A stretch of 64,000 nucleotides of DNA from Muribaculaceae bacterium. Its GTDB lineage: Bacteria; Bacteroidota; Bacteroidia; Bacteroidales; Muribaculaceae. Both the position numbers and the translations under genes were made by a program. The notes under the pieces are model-generated. The model did not search any database. It saw only the letters and a list, made by a program, of their open reading frames with translations, and was not told the DNA's origin. This document shows, piece by piece, positions 50,583 to 60,392 of this stretch (within the stretch, counting starts at the first letter, position 1; each line of letters starts with the position of its first letter). The stretch is taken from positions 96,052-160,051 of the forward strand of contig JAGASI010000001.1 in assembly GCA_017621845.1 (NCBI GenBank), in the 5' to 3' direction.

Positions 50583-53500
50583 ATGAAACGTTTCGCCGAA
50601 TATTCCAAGTTCAACCTCTCGGATATCAACAAGCAGATGCTTGACGACTGGCGTCATGAAGATCTGTTCAACAATACAGTAAAAGCCCGTAAAGGCTGTC
50701 CTTCATTTGTATTTTTTGAAGGACCGCCCTCGGCCAATGGCCGACCCGGCATACACCATGTCATGGCACGTACCATCAAAGATATTTTCTGCCGTTATAA
50801 AACCATGCAGGGATATGAAGTCAAGCGAAAAGCCGGATGGGACACTCATGGACTGCCGGTTGAACTTGGTGTTGAAAAATCTTTGGGGATAACCAAGGAG
50901 GATATTGGGAAAAAAATCTCGGTTGACGAATATAATGCGGCATGTCGTCGTGAAGTCATGAAATTCACCCAAGAGTGGGAAACCCTGACCGAATCAATGG
51001 GGTATTGGGTTGACATGAAGGACCCCTATATCACATACGACAACCGTTATATCGAGAGTGTTTGGTGGCTTCTCAGCCAATTATACAACAAAGGCTACCT
51101 CTACAAAGGTTATACCATACAGCCCTATTCACCGGCTGCAGGCACAGGCTTGTCTTCCCATGAGCTCAATCAACCGGGATGTTATCGCGATGTCAAGGAC
51201 ACCACTTGTATCGCTCAATTCTTGGCTACCGACCCCAAAGAGGACATGCTTGGCTGGGGCGACGTATACTTCCTGGCCTGGACAACAACTCCATGGACAC
51301 TGCCGTCAAATACTGCCCTATGCGTCGGTCCGTCAATAAAATACAACGTTGTACGCACCTACAACCCCTACTCCAACATTAAAGAAACAGTGATTGTCGC
51401 CGACGCCTTGATGAACTCAGTGTTCAACGTCAAGGCTTCCGACATTGCTCTCGAGGATTACAAGCCCGGTGACAAACTCATCCCCTATCAAGTCATAGGC
51501 TCTTATACCGGATTGGAGCTGGTTGGTATGCACTATGAACAGCTCCTGCCCTGGATGAATCCCGGCGAAGGCGCCTTCCGCGTCATTCCCGGTGACTATG
51601 TCTCGACCGAAGACGGTACCGGTATTGTTCACATCGCCGGAACGTTTGGCGCCGATGACAGCCGTGTTTCCAAACTCAACAACATTCCCCCGCTACACCT
51701 CATCGACCGCGACGGCAATATCAGGCCTATGGTTGATCTCACAGGCAAGTTCTATATGCTCGACGAGCTGGACCCCGAATTTGTCAAAAACAACGTGGAT
51801 ATCGAGGCTTACAAGCCATGGGAGGGCAAGTTTGTCAAAAACGCATACGACCCAAACAAGACCGATGCCGATATCACCCTCGATATCGAGATATGCATGG
51901 ATCTCAAGGCCAACAACAAGGTCTTCAAAATTGAAAAACATACCCACAACTATCCCCACTGCTGGCGCACCGACAAGCCCGTATTGTATTATCCCCTTGA
52001 CAGTTGGTTTATACGCACCACAGCCGTGCGCGAGCGACTGATGGAACATAACAACACCATCAAATGGAAACCGGCCTCCACCGGCACCGGTCGTTTTGGC
52101 AAATGGCTTGAAAACCTTCAAGACTGGAACCTGTCACGCTCTCGATACTGGGGTACCCCCCTTCCCATTTGGCGCACAGAAGACGGACAGGAGGAAGTAT
52201 GCATAGACTCAGTCGAGACACTTTTCAACCTCATCAATGATGCAGTCAAAGCCGGTGTGATGAAATCCAACCCTCTGGCCGACAAAGGTTTTATACCCGG
52301 TGATTACTCCAAAGAAAATTATGACAAGATAGACCTGCACCGTCCATACGTTGATGACATTGTGCTTGTATCACCCTCGGGTAAACCCATGCACCGCGAA
52401 CTCGACCTTATTGATGTGTGGTTTGACTCAGGCTCCATGCCTTATGCCCAGATTCACTATCCGTTTGAAAACAAGGATGCCTTTGACAATCGTGAAGTAT
52501 ATCCCGCCGATTTTATCGCCGAGGGTGTCGACCAGACCCGTGGATGGTTCTTCACACTCCATGCCATCGCCGGCATGGTATTTGACTCGATTGCATACAA
52601 AGCTGTGATATCCAACGGCCTTGTACTCGATAAAAATGGCAACAAAATGGCTAAACGCCTTGGCAATGCCGTCAACCCATTTGAAGCCATAGATAAATAT
52701 GGGTCTGACCCCCTGCGCTGGTACATGATTTCCAACTCATCTCCTTGGGACAATCTCAAGTTTGATGAGTCAGGTGTTCAAGAAACAGCCCGCAAGATGT
52801 TTGCTACAGTATACAACACCTATTCATTCTTTGCACTGTATGCCAATGTCGATGGATTTGACCCCGAACAAGCACAGGTCCCCCTCGACCAACGTCCCGA
52901 GATTGACCGATGGATACTGTCACTCCTCAACTCTTTAATCAACGAAGTCACCCTTGACCTTGATGATTATGAGCCCACTAAGGCGGCTCGCGCTATCAAC
53001 GACTTTATCGGTGACAACCTTTCCAACTGGTATGTGCGTCTCAACCGCAAACGCTTCTGGGGAGGCGAAATGACCACCGATAAACTTGCCGCCTACCAGA
53101 CACTTTACACTTGTCTCAAGACTGTAAGCCTGCTTATGGCTCCTATTGCACCCTTCTTTGCCGACCGTCTTTATCGCGACCTCACCGGCAAGAACGTGTC
53201 GGTCCACCTGGCCCAGTTCCCTATCGCCGACAAATCGGTTATTGACTTAGACCTCGAAGAACGCATGCGCCTCGCCCAGACCATCACCTCGATGGTTTTG
53301 GCTCTAAGACGTAAGGTCAACCTTAAGGTACGTCAACCATTACAGACTCTCATGATACCCGTAGCCGACGATAACCAACGACGCAAAATCGAGGCTGTCA
53401 GCGACCTTATACTCAACGAGGTCAATATCAAAAGTCTTGAACTGGTTGACTCAGACCAAGGCAAGCTTGTGAAACGCATCAAGCCCGACTTCAAAAAACT

Positions 53501-53996
53501 CGGCCCGAAATTCGGCAAGCAGATGAAAGCCGTGGCAGCCGCTCTCACCGCTCTGGACACTCCATCTATCAACCGATTTGAAAAAGACGGCTACATAGAC
53601 CTGGACCTCAACGGAGCCCAAGCCCATGTTGAGCTTACAGATGTTGAAGTATACTCTGAAGACATACCCGGATGGCAAGTTGCCAACGAAAGTACCGTGA
53701 CTGTGGCTATCGACACCACTATTACTCCCGAATTAAGACAAGAAGGTATAGCTCGTGAGATTGTAAACCGAGTGCAGAATATACGCAAAAATCGCGGCTA
53801 TGAAATCACCGACCGTATCAACCTCACTTTTGCGCCAAACAATGACACAGACAGCGCTATCCTGTCATTTAAAGACTATATTGCAACTCAAGTGCTTGCC
53901 GAGGCTATCATCATCCAACCTACTAACAATGATAACGACAGCGAGATTCTCGACATCGACGACATCAACCTGCCGGTTAACATAACAAAAGCTTAA
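50583..53996 (+). CDS. ileS: Isoleucyl-tRNA synthetase
   Basis: Charges tRNA-Ile. It is 1,137 residues, the long form. The class I HIGH equivalent is GRPGIHHVMAR near 52-62, and the KMSKS equivalent is NKMAKRLGNAV near 690 (KMAKR). The editing CP1 domain lies between (GDYVSTEDGTGIVHIAG). The C-terminal region is long, with anticodon-binding helices, and lacks the Cys-rich zinc site of the short bacterial form, as in the eukaryote-like IleS2 type often linked to mupirocin tolerance; that last point is inference. Confidence 0.96.
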   Translation: MKRFAEYSKFNLSDINKQMLDDWRHEDLFNNTVKARKGCPSFVFFEGPPSANGRPGIHHVMARTIKDIFCRYKTMQGYEVKRKAGWDTHGLPVELGVEKSLGITKEDIGKKISVDEYNAACRREVMKFTQEWETLTESMGYWVDMKDPYITYDNRYIESVWWLLSQLYNKGYLYKGYTIQPYSPAAGTGLSSHELNQPGCYRDVKDTTCIAQFLATDPKEDMLGWGDVYFLAWTTTPWTLPSNTALCVGPSIKYNVVRTYNPYSNIKETVIVADALMNSVFNVKASDIALEDYKPGDKLIPYQVIGSYTGLELVGMHYEQLLPWMNPGEGAFRVIPGDYVSTEDGTGIVHIAGTFGADDSRVSKLNNIPPLHLIDRDGNIRPMVDLTGKFYMLDELDPEFVKNNVDIEAYKPWEGKFVKNAYDPNKTDADITLDIEICMDLKANNKVFKIEKHTHNYPHCWRTDKPVLYYPLDSWFIRTTAVRERLMEHNNTIKWKPASTGTGRFGKWLENLQDWNLSRSRYWGTPLPIWRTEDGQEEVCIDSVETLFNLINDAVKAGVMKSNPLADKGFIPGDYSKENYDKIDLHRPYVDDIVLVSPSGKPMHRELDLIDVWFDSGSMPYAQIHYPFENKDAFDNREVYPADFIAEGVDQTRGWFFTLHAIAGMVFDSIAYKAVISNGLVLDKNGNKMAKRLGNAVNPFEAIDKYGSDPLRWYMISNSSPWDNLKFDESGVQETARKMFATVYNTYSFFALYANVDGFDPEQAQVPLDQRPEIDRWILSLLNSLINEVTLDLDDYEPTKAARAINDFIGDNLSNWYVRLNRKRFWGGEMTTDKLAAYQTLYTCLKTVSLLMAPIAPFFADRLYRDLTGKNVSVHLAQFPIADKSVIDLDLEERMRLAQTITSMVLALRRKVNLKVRQPLQTLMIPVADDNQRRKIEAVSDLILNEVNIKSLELVDSDQGKLVKRIKPDFKKLGPKFGKQMKAVAAALTALDTPSINRFEKDGYIDLDLNGAQAHVELTDVEVYSEDIPGWQVANESTVTVAIDTTITPELRQEGIAREIVNRVQNIRKNRGYEITDRINLTFAPNNDTDSAILSFKDYIATQVLAEAIIIQPTNNDNDSEILDIDDINLPVNITKA

Positions 53997-54012
53997 AATA
54001 TCAACCCAATGC

Positions 54013-54047
54013 TGACAGACAGCGAAGTATAAATTCGCTGTCTGTCA
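54013..54047 (+). terminator. Terminator-like hairpin after ileS
   Basis: 14-bp arms (54013-54026 and 54034-54047, tgacagacagcgaa/ttcgctgtctgtca) with a 7-base loop and no U-run. It lies 16 bp after the ileS stop and 14 bp before the next ATG, so it may also act on the dksA-like leader. Confidence 0.65.
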
Positions 54048-54061
54048 TAATAACAACTGTC

Positions 54062-54454
54062 ATGTCTGAAAAAGTAAGATACTCTGACGAAGAATTGGAA
54101 GAATTCCGTCAGTTAATATTACAGAAGCTGGAAGTGGCCACTCAAGACTTTGAGCACTTCCGCTCAATAGTGATGGGTAGCGGCAACGGCGTCTCGGACA
54201 CCTCTCCAACATTTAAAATGCTCGAAGAAGGGGCCGGCACACGCGAAAAAGAAGAAGCCGCATATCTTGCTGAACGTCAACGCAAATTTATCAACAACCT
54301 CAAGGCCGCCCTCGTGCGTATCGAGAACAAGACCTATGGTATATGCCGCGCCACAGGCAAGCTCATCCCCAAGGAACGTCTCCGGGCCGTCCCTCACGCC
54401 ACAATGATTATTGAACAAAAAGTCGATAACAAAAAAAACGCCCCACGTGGATAA
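54062..54454 (+). CDS. DksA/TraR-like regulator lacking the zinc-finger cysteines
   Basis: 130 residues. The coiled-coil part (about 8-95) and the C-terminal GKLIPKERLRAVPHAT segment match the DksA/TraR family, which binds the RNA polymerase secondary channel and works with ppGpp. The usual four-Cys zinc site is degenerate: only Cys in YGICRATG remains, and the last pair (normally CxxC after PHAT) reads IIEQK. Bacteroidetes homologues commonly share this loss, so it is probably still functional. The following lspA gene overlaps its end. Confidence 0.85.
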   Translation: MSEKVRYSDEELEEFRQLILQKLEVATQDFEHFRSIVMGSGNGVSDTSPTFKMLEEGAGTREKEEAAYLAERQRKFINNLKAALVRIENKTYGICRATGKLIPKERLRAVPHATMIIEQKVDNKKNAPRG

Positions 54455-55151
54455 CACTTTACAACAACCGACAAACACCTCCGGCAAATGGCATCTTACC
54501 AAAGGGCAACTTGCCATCGCCATTATATTAGCCATTGTCCTTATCGACCAGATTATCAAGATATATATCAAAACCCATTACTATATGGGTGAGGATAACG
54601 AGATATTACCTTGGTTTCACCTTAGATTTATCGAAAACAATGGCATGGCGTTCGGCATGGAATTGGGTAGCAAGATATTCCTTACCCTGTTTCGTTTAGT
54701 GGCTGTTGGCCTGTTAATATGGTATATGGCACGCTTGGCCAAAGACCCTAAGGCAACACGTGGATATATGGCATGTATCGCCCTCATCACCGCCGGTGCT
54801 GCCGGCAATATCTTTGACTGTCTTTTCTATGGCGAGATTTTCAATAATCCGTCAGCCCCTGAGGTAGCTTCATTTGTTCCCTGGGGCGATGGTTACTCCA
54901 CATTTCTCCAAGGCCGGGTTGTTGACATGTTCTGGTTCCCCCTGTTTGAATTTAACTGGCCGGATTGGGTCCCGTTTATAGGTGGTCACCATTTCTCGTT
55001 CTTTGATCCGGTATTTAACTTTGCTGATGCCGCAATTTCAATCGGAATCGTGATACTTATATTTAAATACCACAAATATATAGGTAGCGATGACCATGGC
55101 AATGATAAAAAAGACACACATCCCAAGGCAAACAGCGGACAAGGACAATGA
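54447..55151 (+). CDS. lspA: Lipoprotein signal peptidase LspA
   Basis: Removes signal peptides from prolipoproteins at the inner membrane. It is 234 residues from the GTG at 54447, chosen because it gives a short N-terminus before the first membrane helix; it overlaps the dksA-like stop by 8 bp. Four predicted helices. The catalytic Asp pair sits in GNIFDCLFYG and VFNFADAAISIG. It is longer than E. coli LspA (164), with an inserted periplasmic loop around 145-185 and a hydrophilic His/Lys/Asp-rich tail, both typical of Bacteroidetes. Confidence 0.92.
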   Translation: MDNTLQQPTNTSGKWHLTKGQLAIAIILAIVLIDQIIKIYIKTHYYMGEDNEILPWFHLRFIENNGMAFGMELGSKIFLTLFRLVAVGLLIWYMARLAKDPKATRGYMACIALITAGAAGNIFDCLFYGEIFNNPSAPEVASFVPWGDGYSTFLQGRVVDMFWFPLFEFNWPDWVPFIGGHHFSFFDPVFNFADAAISIGIVILIFKYHKYIGSDDHGNDKKDTHPKANSGQGQ

Positions 55152-55954
55152 TTAAGAGCCGTGCCAATATATTAACTATACTACTCAGTGGCATTATCAT
55201 GTCATTGACTGGGGCCTGTAGCAATGTCCCTGATGAGGTAATACCCCCTGATGACATGGCTGAGGTAATGGCTGATTTATATATGGCCGAGAGCGTCATT
55301 GAGTCCAACTATCAATCATTTCACGATGACTCTACCAAAATGGCGCTTAAACAATCAATTGTTGAAAACCGCGGGTACACGCTTGCCCAACTCGATACAT
55401 CTTTTATGTGGTATGGTGCTCACCTCAAGGAATATGACAAAGTCCTCGACAAGTCCACCGAGGTATTAAACGCCCGCTTAAGGAAAATCGATACGCGTGT
55501 CTCAGATTTAAACTCTTCAGCGAATTCAGCTGTCGACTCAACCAATGTTTGGTCCGGAGCATCAACAATCACCATTTCCGGCAAATCTCCTTCACGTTCT
55601 TTATCCTTCACTATTGACAGGACCGCACAAGGAGGACAGAAACCGGGAGACCAGTATACCTGGCGCATGAAAATCTCAAATACCCCGGCTCAAAGTCGAT
55701 GGGTCATAGCCGCCGATTATTCCGATGGCACCACCGAGATTATGCCCTTGACATTCTCAGGCGAAGGATGGAAAGAGATTACTTTTTATGCCGACTCGTC
55801 TCTCTCAGCCCAACGTATCTATGGCTCTATGATGATTAGCCCTGTCAACGAGTCGGTTGTTATCCTTGACTCAATACAATTAATCAGACATCGTCTTGAC
55901 CGCAAGAAATATCCAATGCGCTATCGTCAACGCCACTATAAAACCCACAATTGA
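55148..55954 (+). CDS. DUF4296-domain lipoprotein
   Basis: 268 residues. Signal peptide with lipobox LTGAC (Cys near 25), so it is a substrate of the LspA encoded just upstream (4-bp overlap). The DUF4296 segment (IPPDDMAEVMADLYMAES to ARLRKID) covers about 33-125; the rest is beta-rich and ends in a basic Arg/Lys/His tail. The family occurs next to lspA in many Bacteroidetes. Its function is unknown. Confidence 0.85.
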   Translation: MIKSRANILTILLSGIIMSLTGACSNVPDEVIPPDDMAEVMADLYMAESVIESNYQSFHDDSTKMALKQSIVENRGYTLAQLDTSFMWYGAHLKEYDKVLDKSTEVLNARLRKIDTRVSDLNSSANSAVDSTNVWSGASTITISGKSPSRSLSFTIDRTAQGGQKPGDQYTWRMKISNTPAQSRWVIAADYSDGTTEIMPLTFSGEGWKEITFYADSSLSAQRIYGSMMISPVNESVVILDSIQLIRHRLDRKKYPMRYRQRHYKTHN

Positions 55955-55963
55955 TTTACTTAC

Positions 55964-56182
55964 ATGATGAAACGTTATCTCGCCCATAGAGTAATTGTTG
56001 ATGACATCGATTATGGCATGTCAATTATAACAATCAATGATGATTACTCTATGTCGGTCGAGCCCTATGAAGCCGAGATCCACTCGACCCGATTTATCAA
56101 TGGTGTACTGACAGTGATCACATTAACTCCCGGACAGCCACCCCTTTTATTTGCCAATGGTAAACCATTACCTCTCGATTAA
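55964..56182 (+). CDS. Small conserved hypothetical protein
   Basis: 72 residues, soluble, beta-rich, no signal peptide. It starts 9 bp after the DUF4296 gene and is followed 42 bp later by the ABC-F gene. I recognise no domain. Its compact fit in the operon and a normal ATG support a real gene. Confidence 0.65.
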   Translation: MMKRYLAHRVIVDDIDYGMSIITINDDYSMSVEPYEAEIHSTRFINGVLTVITLTPGQPPLLFANGKPLPLD

Positions 56183-56224
56183 ATCTGTTAATAATATTTC
56201 CATAGAGATTATCTCTTTATATAA

Positions 56225-58204
56225 ATGATTTCAATTAACAACCTTTCAGTCGAATTTAGCGCCAAATCACTGTTTGACAACATCAGTTATGTCATCAACC
56301 CACGCGATAAAATCGCCCTCGTGGGCAAGAATGGCGCCGGAAAATCGACCATGCTCAAAATAATCTGTGGCCTACAACAACCTACATCGGGCACTGTTGC
56401 CGTTCCTAATGATGTCACCATCGGTTATCTGCCCCAACAAATGGTCTTGACAGACTCTCTGACCGTTATTGAGGAAGTTGGCAAGGCCTTCTCTCACATT
56501 GACCAATTGAAAGACCAACTGGATAAAGTCAATGAAGAGTTAGCCACACGCACCGACTATGAGTCTATCGAATATGCCCGACTCATCGAGCATGTCTCAG
56601 AACTTTCCGAACGGTTGTCTATGTCCGACAACCAAAACGCCATCGCCGAGATGGAAAAAACACTTTTAGGTCTGGGATTTAACCGTTCAGACTTCAAGCG
56701 CCCGACATCTGAGTTCTCCGGTGGCTGGCGCATGCGTATAGAGTTGGCCAAACTCTTGTTGACTCGTCCCGACGTCCTGCTCCTTGACGAGCCGACCAAC
56801 CATCTTGACATCGAGTCTATTCAATGGCTCGAGAATTTCCTTATCACTAAAGCCAAGGCCGTTGTCCTGGTATCTCATGACCGCACCTTTATAGATAACA
56901 TCACCAACCGTACAATCGAGATTTCTCTCGGCAAAATATATGACTACTCGGTCAACTACTCCAAATTTGTCGAATTGAGGAAAGAACGTATCGAGCAACA
57001 GATGCGGGCCTATCTTAATCAACAGAAACAGATTGCCGACACCGAGGAATTTATAGAACGGTTCAGATATAAAGCTACAAAGGCGGTTCAAGTTCAGAGC
57101 CGCATGAAGCAACTCGCCAAAATCGAGCGTATAGAAGTCGACGAAGTAGATAACTCAAGACTCAACCTCAAATTTCCACCGGCTCCACGCTCGGGAGACT
57201 ACCCCATCATCGCCGACAACGTCGGTAAGGCATACGGAAATCATCAAGTGTTTGACAATGCCACATTCACCATCAAACGTGGTGAGAAAGTTGCCTTTGT
57301 CGGCAAGAACGGTGAAGGCAAATCAACACTGGTCAAGTGCATCATGAACGAAATACCATTTACCGGTTCACTCAAAATCGGCCATAACGTCAAGATTGGT
57401 TACTTTGCCCAGAATCAAGCTCAATTGCTTGATGGTGAGCTGACCGTATTTGACACCATCGACCATGTTGCCGTCGGCGATATACGCCTCAAAATCCGCG
57501 ATATACTCGGCGCGTTTATGTTTGGAGGCGAGGCATCGGACAAAAAAGTCAAAGTCCTATCGGGTGGAGAAAAAACACGCCTGGCGATGATAAAACTCCT
57601 TCTCGAGCCGGTCAATGTCCTAATCCTTGACGAGCCCACCAATCACCTCGACATGAAGACCAAGGACATACTCAAACAAGCCATCAAAGACTTTAACGGT
57701 ACAGTTATAGTTGTTTCACACGACCGCGAATTTCTTGACGGCCTTGTCGAAAAAGTATATGAATTTGGCGGTGGTAAAGTACGTGAATGTCTTGGCGGAA
57801 TATATGAATTCCTCGAGAAGAAAAAACTCCAGTCACTGCAGGAACTCGAACTTTCCAAAAGTCCCGAAACACGTCCAAAGTTGGAGTCCGGGCCACGGGA
57901 CGAGCAACCCCAAGCAACAAACGACACCTCATCCGCTACTCATCGTAAATTATCCTATGCCGAACAGCGCCAGAACGAAAAAATCATCAAGCGTGCCACC
58001 AAGAAAGTCGAGGAAGCCGAGACTCAGATTACCGCTTACGAACAGACCATCAAGGACATCGAGCAACGCATAGCCGATGGCGACGCCTCTCCCGAGACAC
58101 TCCAATCCCACGCCCAAGCCACCAAAGACCTCGAAAACGCCATGAGCGTATGGGAACTCGCCACCATCGAGCTCGACCAACTTAAATCACACATTAATCA
58201 GTAA
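56225..58204 (+). CDS. ABC-F family ATPase (ribosome-associated, Uup/EttA-like)
   Basis: 659 residues: two ABC ATPase domains without membrane segments. Walker A motifs are GKNGAGKST near 37-45 and GKNGEGKST near 360. Signatures are FSGGWRMR and LSGGEKTR, with Walker B LLLDEPTNHLD and LILDEPTNHLD. The linker between the domains (about 240-320) is the tRNA-interacting P-site motif. The C-terminal 110 residues form a predicted coiled coil rich in Glu/Lys. Members regulate translation or protect ribosomes from antibiotics. Which subgroup this is cannot be settled without a tree. Confidence 0.92.
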   Translation: MISINNLSVEFSAKSLFDNISYVINPRDKIALVGKNGAGKSTMLKIICGLQQPTSGTVAVPNDVTIGYLPQQMVLTDSLTVIEEVGKAFSHIDQLKDQLDKVNEELATRTDYESIEYARLIEHVSELSERLSMSDNQNAIAEMEKTLLGLGFNRSDFKRPTSEFSGGWRMRIELAKLLLTRPDVLLLDEPTNHLDIESIQWLENFLITKAKAVVLVSHDRTFIDNITNRTIEISLGKIYDYSVNYSKFVELRKERIEQQMRAYLNQQKQIADTEEFIERFRYKATKAVQVQSRMKQLAKIERIEVDEVDNSRLNLKFPPAPRSGDYPIIADNVGKAYGNHQVFDNATFTIKRGEKVAFVGKNGEGKSTLVKCIMNEIPFTGSLKIGHNVKIGYFAQNQAQLLDGELTVFDTIDHVAVGDIRLKIRDILGAFMFGGEASDKKVKVLSGGEKTRLAMIKLLLEPVNVLILDEPTNHLDMKTKDILKQAIKDFNGTVIVVSHDREFLDGLVEKVYEFGGGKVRECLGGIYEFLEKKKLQSLQELELSKSPETRPKLESGPRDEQPQATNDTSSATHRKLSYAEQRQNEKIIKRATKKVEEAETQITAYEQTIKDIEQRIADGDASPETLQSHAQATKDLENAMSVWELATIELDQLKSHINQ

Positions 58205-58253
58205 CCTCCACTAACCGACATACCAAATATAACAAATTAATAATTAGCAATTT

Positions 58254-60263
58254 ATGAAAAAGATTATGAGTTGTGCGCTTACTATGATTGCCATGGCATC
58301 GCCTTCAATGGAGGCCCACGTTCACGGCATCAACAAGGCTAACCTCGACACATCGGTATCTCCTGCCGAAGATTTCTACCAATATGCTTGTGGTGGATGG
58401 ATGAAAGCCAACCCTCTCAAGCCTGAATACTCCCGCTATGGCACGTTTGATGACCTTGGAGAGCTCAACCGCCAACATGTCTATGACCTGGTCATGGGTC
58501 TTGACGCCTCTAAAGCCATCAAAGGCTCCAATACTCAAAAAATTGCCGACCTGTTCGCAATGGGCATGGACTCTGTCACTCTAAACAAACAAGGAGCCAA
58601 TCCTATCAAAAAAGACATCAAAGTCATCAACACAGCCTCGCGTGAACAACTTCTCGACCTCGTGGCAACAATGCCCGGCATATCGGCCCTATTTGGTACC
58701 GGTGTCGAAGCCGACATGATGGATGCAACCATAAATGTGATGTACTGGAGCCAAGGTGGACTTGGGCTCGGTGACAGGGACTATTATATCGTTGATGGCA
58801 AGGACGAGAAAAAAGTTCTTGATGCCTATAAAACTTATCTCAACACTCTTGCTCGCCTGGCCGGCTACACAGAGAACAATGCCAAACGTCTAGTGGACAA
58901 CACCATCGCAATCGAGACCCAACTTGCCAAGGCTGCTTCTTCACGTGTTGAACTGCGCAACCCCCAAGCCAACTATAACCCCATGACGATGGCCCAACTC
59001 GCCAAGGACTATCCCCATGTTGATTTCAAACGATATTTCAACAAACAAGGCATCAACAACATTGACAAAGTAATTATCGGCCAACCACGTGCCCTCGCCG
59101 CTGTTGACTCGATTATCGCCAATACCGAGTTGCAAGCTCTCCATGATTACTTCACAGCCGGTTATCTTGCCAGCGCCGCCCCTTATCTGGATGATAATTT
59201 CATCAACGCCAACTTTGAGCTGTCTAAAGTTGTATCAGGCGTTCAACAGATGCAACCTCGTTGGAAACGCGCCCTCAGTGTTCCCAACGGCATCCTTGGC
59301 GAAGCTCTCGGACAACTATATGTCCAGAAATATTTTCCCGCCTCATCAAAAGAAAAAATGCTTAACCTCGTTGGCAATCTCAAGACCTCTCTTGGTCAAC
59401 ATATCGATGCTCTCCCCTGGATGAGCGACGCCACCAAGGCCAAGGCCCGCGAGAAACTCGCTGCATTTACAGTCAAGATTGGCTATCCCGACAAATGGAA
59501 AGACTACACGGCACTCACCATTGATCCCTCAAAATCTTACTGGGAAAACGTTCAAGCCGCTATCAACTTCTCTAACAACGACAACCTCGCCGACTTTGGC
59601 AAACCTGTTGACCGTGACCGATGGTACATGAGTCCCCAGACTGTCAACGCCTACTACAACCCCGGCACAAATGAGATATGTTTCCCGGCCGCTATTCTTC
59701 AACCTCCATTCTTTGACCCCGAGGCTGATGACGCCGCCAACTATGGCGCTATCGGTGTTGTTATCGGCCACGAAATGACTCACGGATTTGATGACCAAGG
59801 TCGTCAGTTTGACAAGTACGGTAATTTTGCCGACTGGTGGACTCCTGAGGATGCCCGTGAATTTACCAAACTCACCGACCGCCTTGCTAATCAATTTGAC
59901 TCCATAGAAGTTGCTCCCGGTGTTCATGCCAACGGTCGTTTCACCCTCGGCGAAAACATTGCCGATCAGGGCGGTCTGCGTGTCGCTTATACCGCCTACC
60001 ACAATGCCCTTGGCAACACCGATGGACAAGTCATCGATGGCTTCACTCCCGACCAACGCTTCTACCTGGCATACGCCAACGTATGGGCCGGAAATATACG
60101 TGAGGCCGAAATCCTACGTCGCACCAAATCTGACCCTCACTCACTGGGCCGGTGGAGAGTTAATGCCACGCTACGTAATATCGAGCCTTTCTTCAGAGCC
60201 TTTGACATCAAGGAAGGCGACAAAATGTGGCGCAACGCCCAAGACCGCGTTATCATCTGGTAA
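58254..60263 (+). CDS. M13-family zinc metallopeptidase (neprilysin/PepO-like)
   Basis: 669 residues with an N-terminal signal peptide (MKKIM, hydrophobic to about 20). The zinc site HEMTH is at 506-510, and the third ligand Glu is in ENIADQGGLRVAY. The substrate-binding NAYYNP motif comes before it. Secreted or periplasmic oligopeptidase that probably helps peptide nutrition. It stands between the ABC-F and NDH-2 genes with no obvious partner. Confidence 0.95.
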   Translation: MKKIMSCALTMIAMASPSMEAHVHGINKANLDTSVSPAEDFYQYACGGWMKANPLKPEYSRYGTFDDLGELNRQHVYDLVMGLDASKAIKGSNTQKIADLFAMGMDSVTLNKQGANPIKKDIKVINTASREQLLDLVATMPGISALFGTGVEADMMDATINVMYWSQGGLGLGDRDYYIVDGKDEKKVLDAYKTYLNTLARLAGYTENNAKRLVDNTIAIETQLAKAASSRVELRNPQANYNPMTMAQLAKDYPHVDFKRYFNKQGINNIDKVIIGQPRALAAVDSIIANTELQALHDYFTAGYLASAAPYLDDNFINANFELSKVVSGVQQMQPRWKRALSVPNGILGEALGQLYVQKYFPASSKEKMLNLVGNLKTSLGQHIDALPWMSDATKAKAREKLAAFTVKIGYPDKWKDYTALTIDPSKSYWENVQAAINFSNNDNLADFGKPVDRDRWYMSPQTVNAYYNPGTNEICFPAAILQPPFFDPEADDAANYGAIGVVIGHEMTHGFDDQGRQFDKYGNFADWWTPEDAREFTKLTDRLANQFDSIEVAPGVHANGRFTLGENIADQGGLRVAYTAYHNALGNTDGQVIDGFTPDQRFYLAYANVWAGNIREAEILRRTKSDPHSLGRWRVNATLRNIEPFFRAFDIKEGDKMWRNAQDRVIIW

Positions 60264-60311
60264 CCAGTCATTCAACATCACTCCTCTCAATATTTACTTT
60301 AAACCTGATAC

Positions 60312-60352
60312 CAATCATCATCCCTCGCTAAACCATTGGGGGCTGATGATTG
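60312..60352 (+). terminator. Weak hairpin after the M13 gene
   Basis: caatcatca (60312-60320) and tgatgattg (60344-60352) pair with a 23-base loop, without a T-run. Confidence 0.35.
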
Positions 60353-60392
60353 TTATCATTTCATAACCTCGCTCATAACAATTACATTCATC

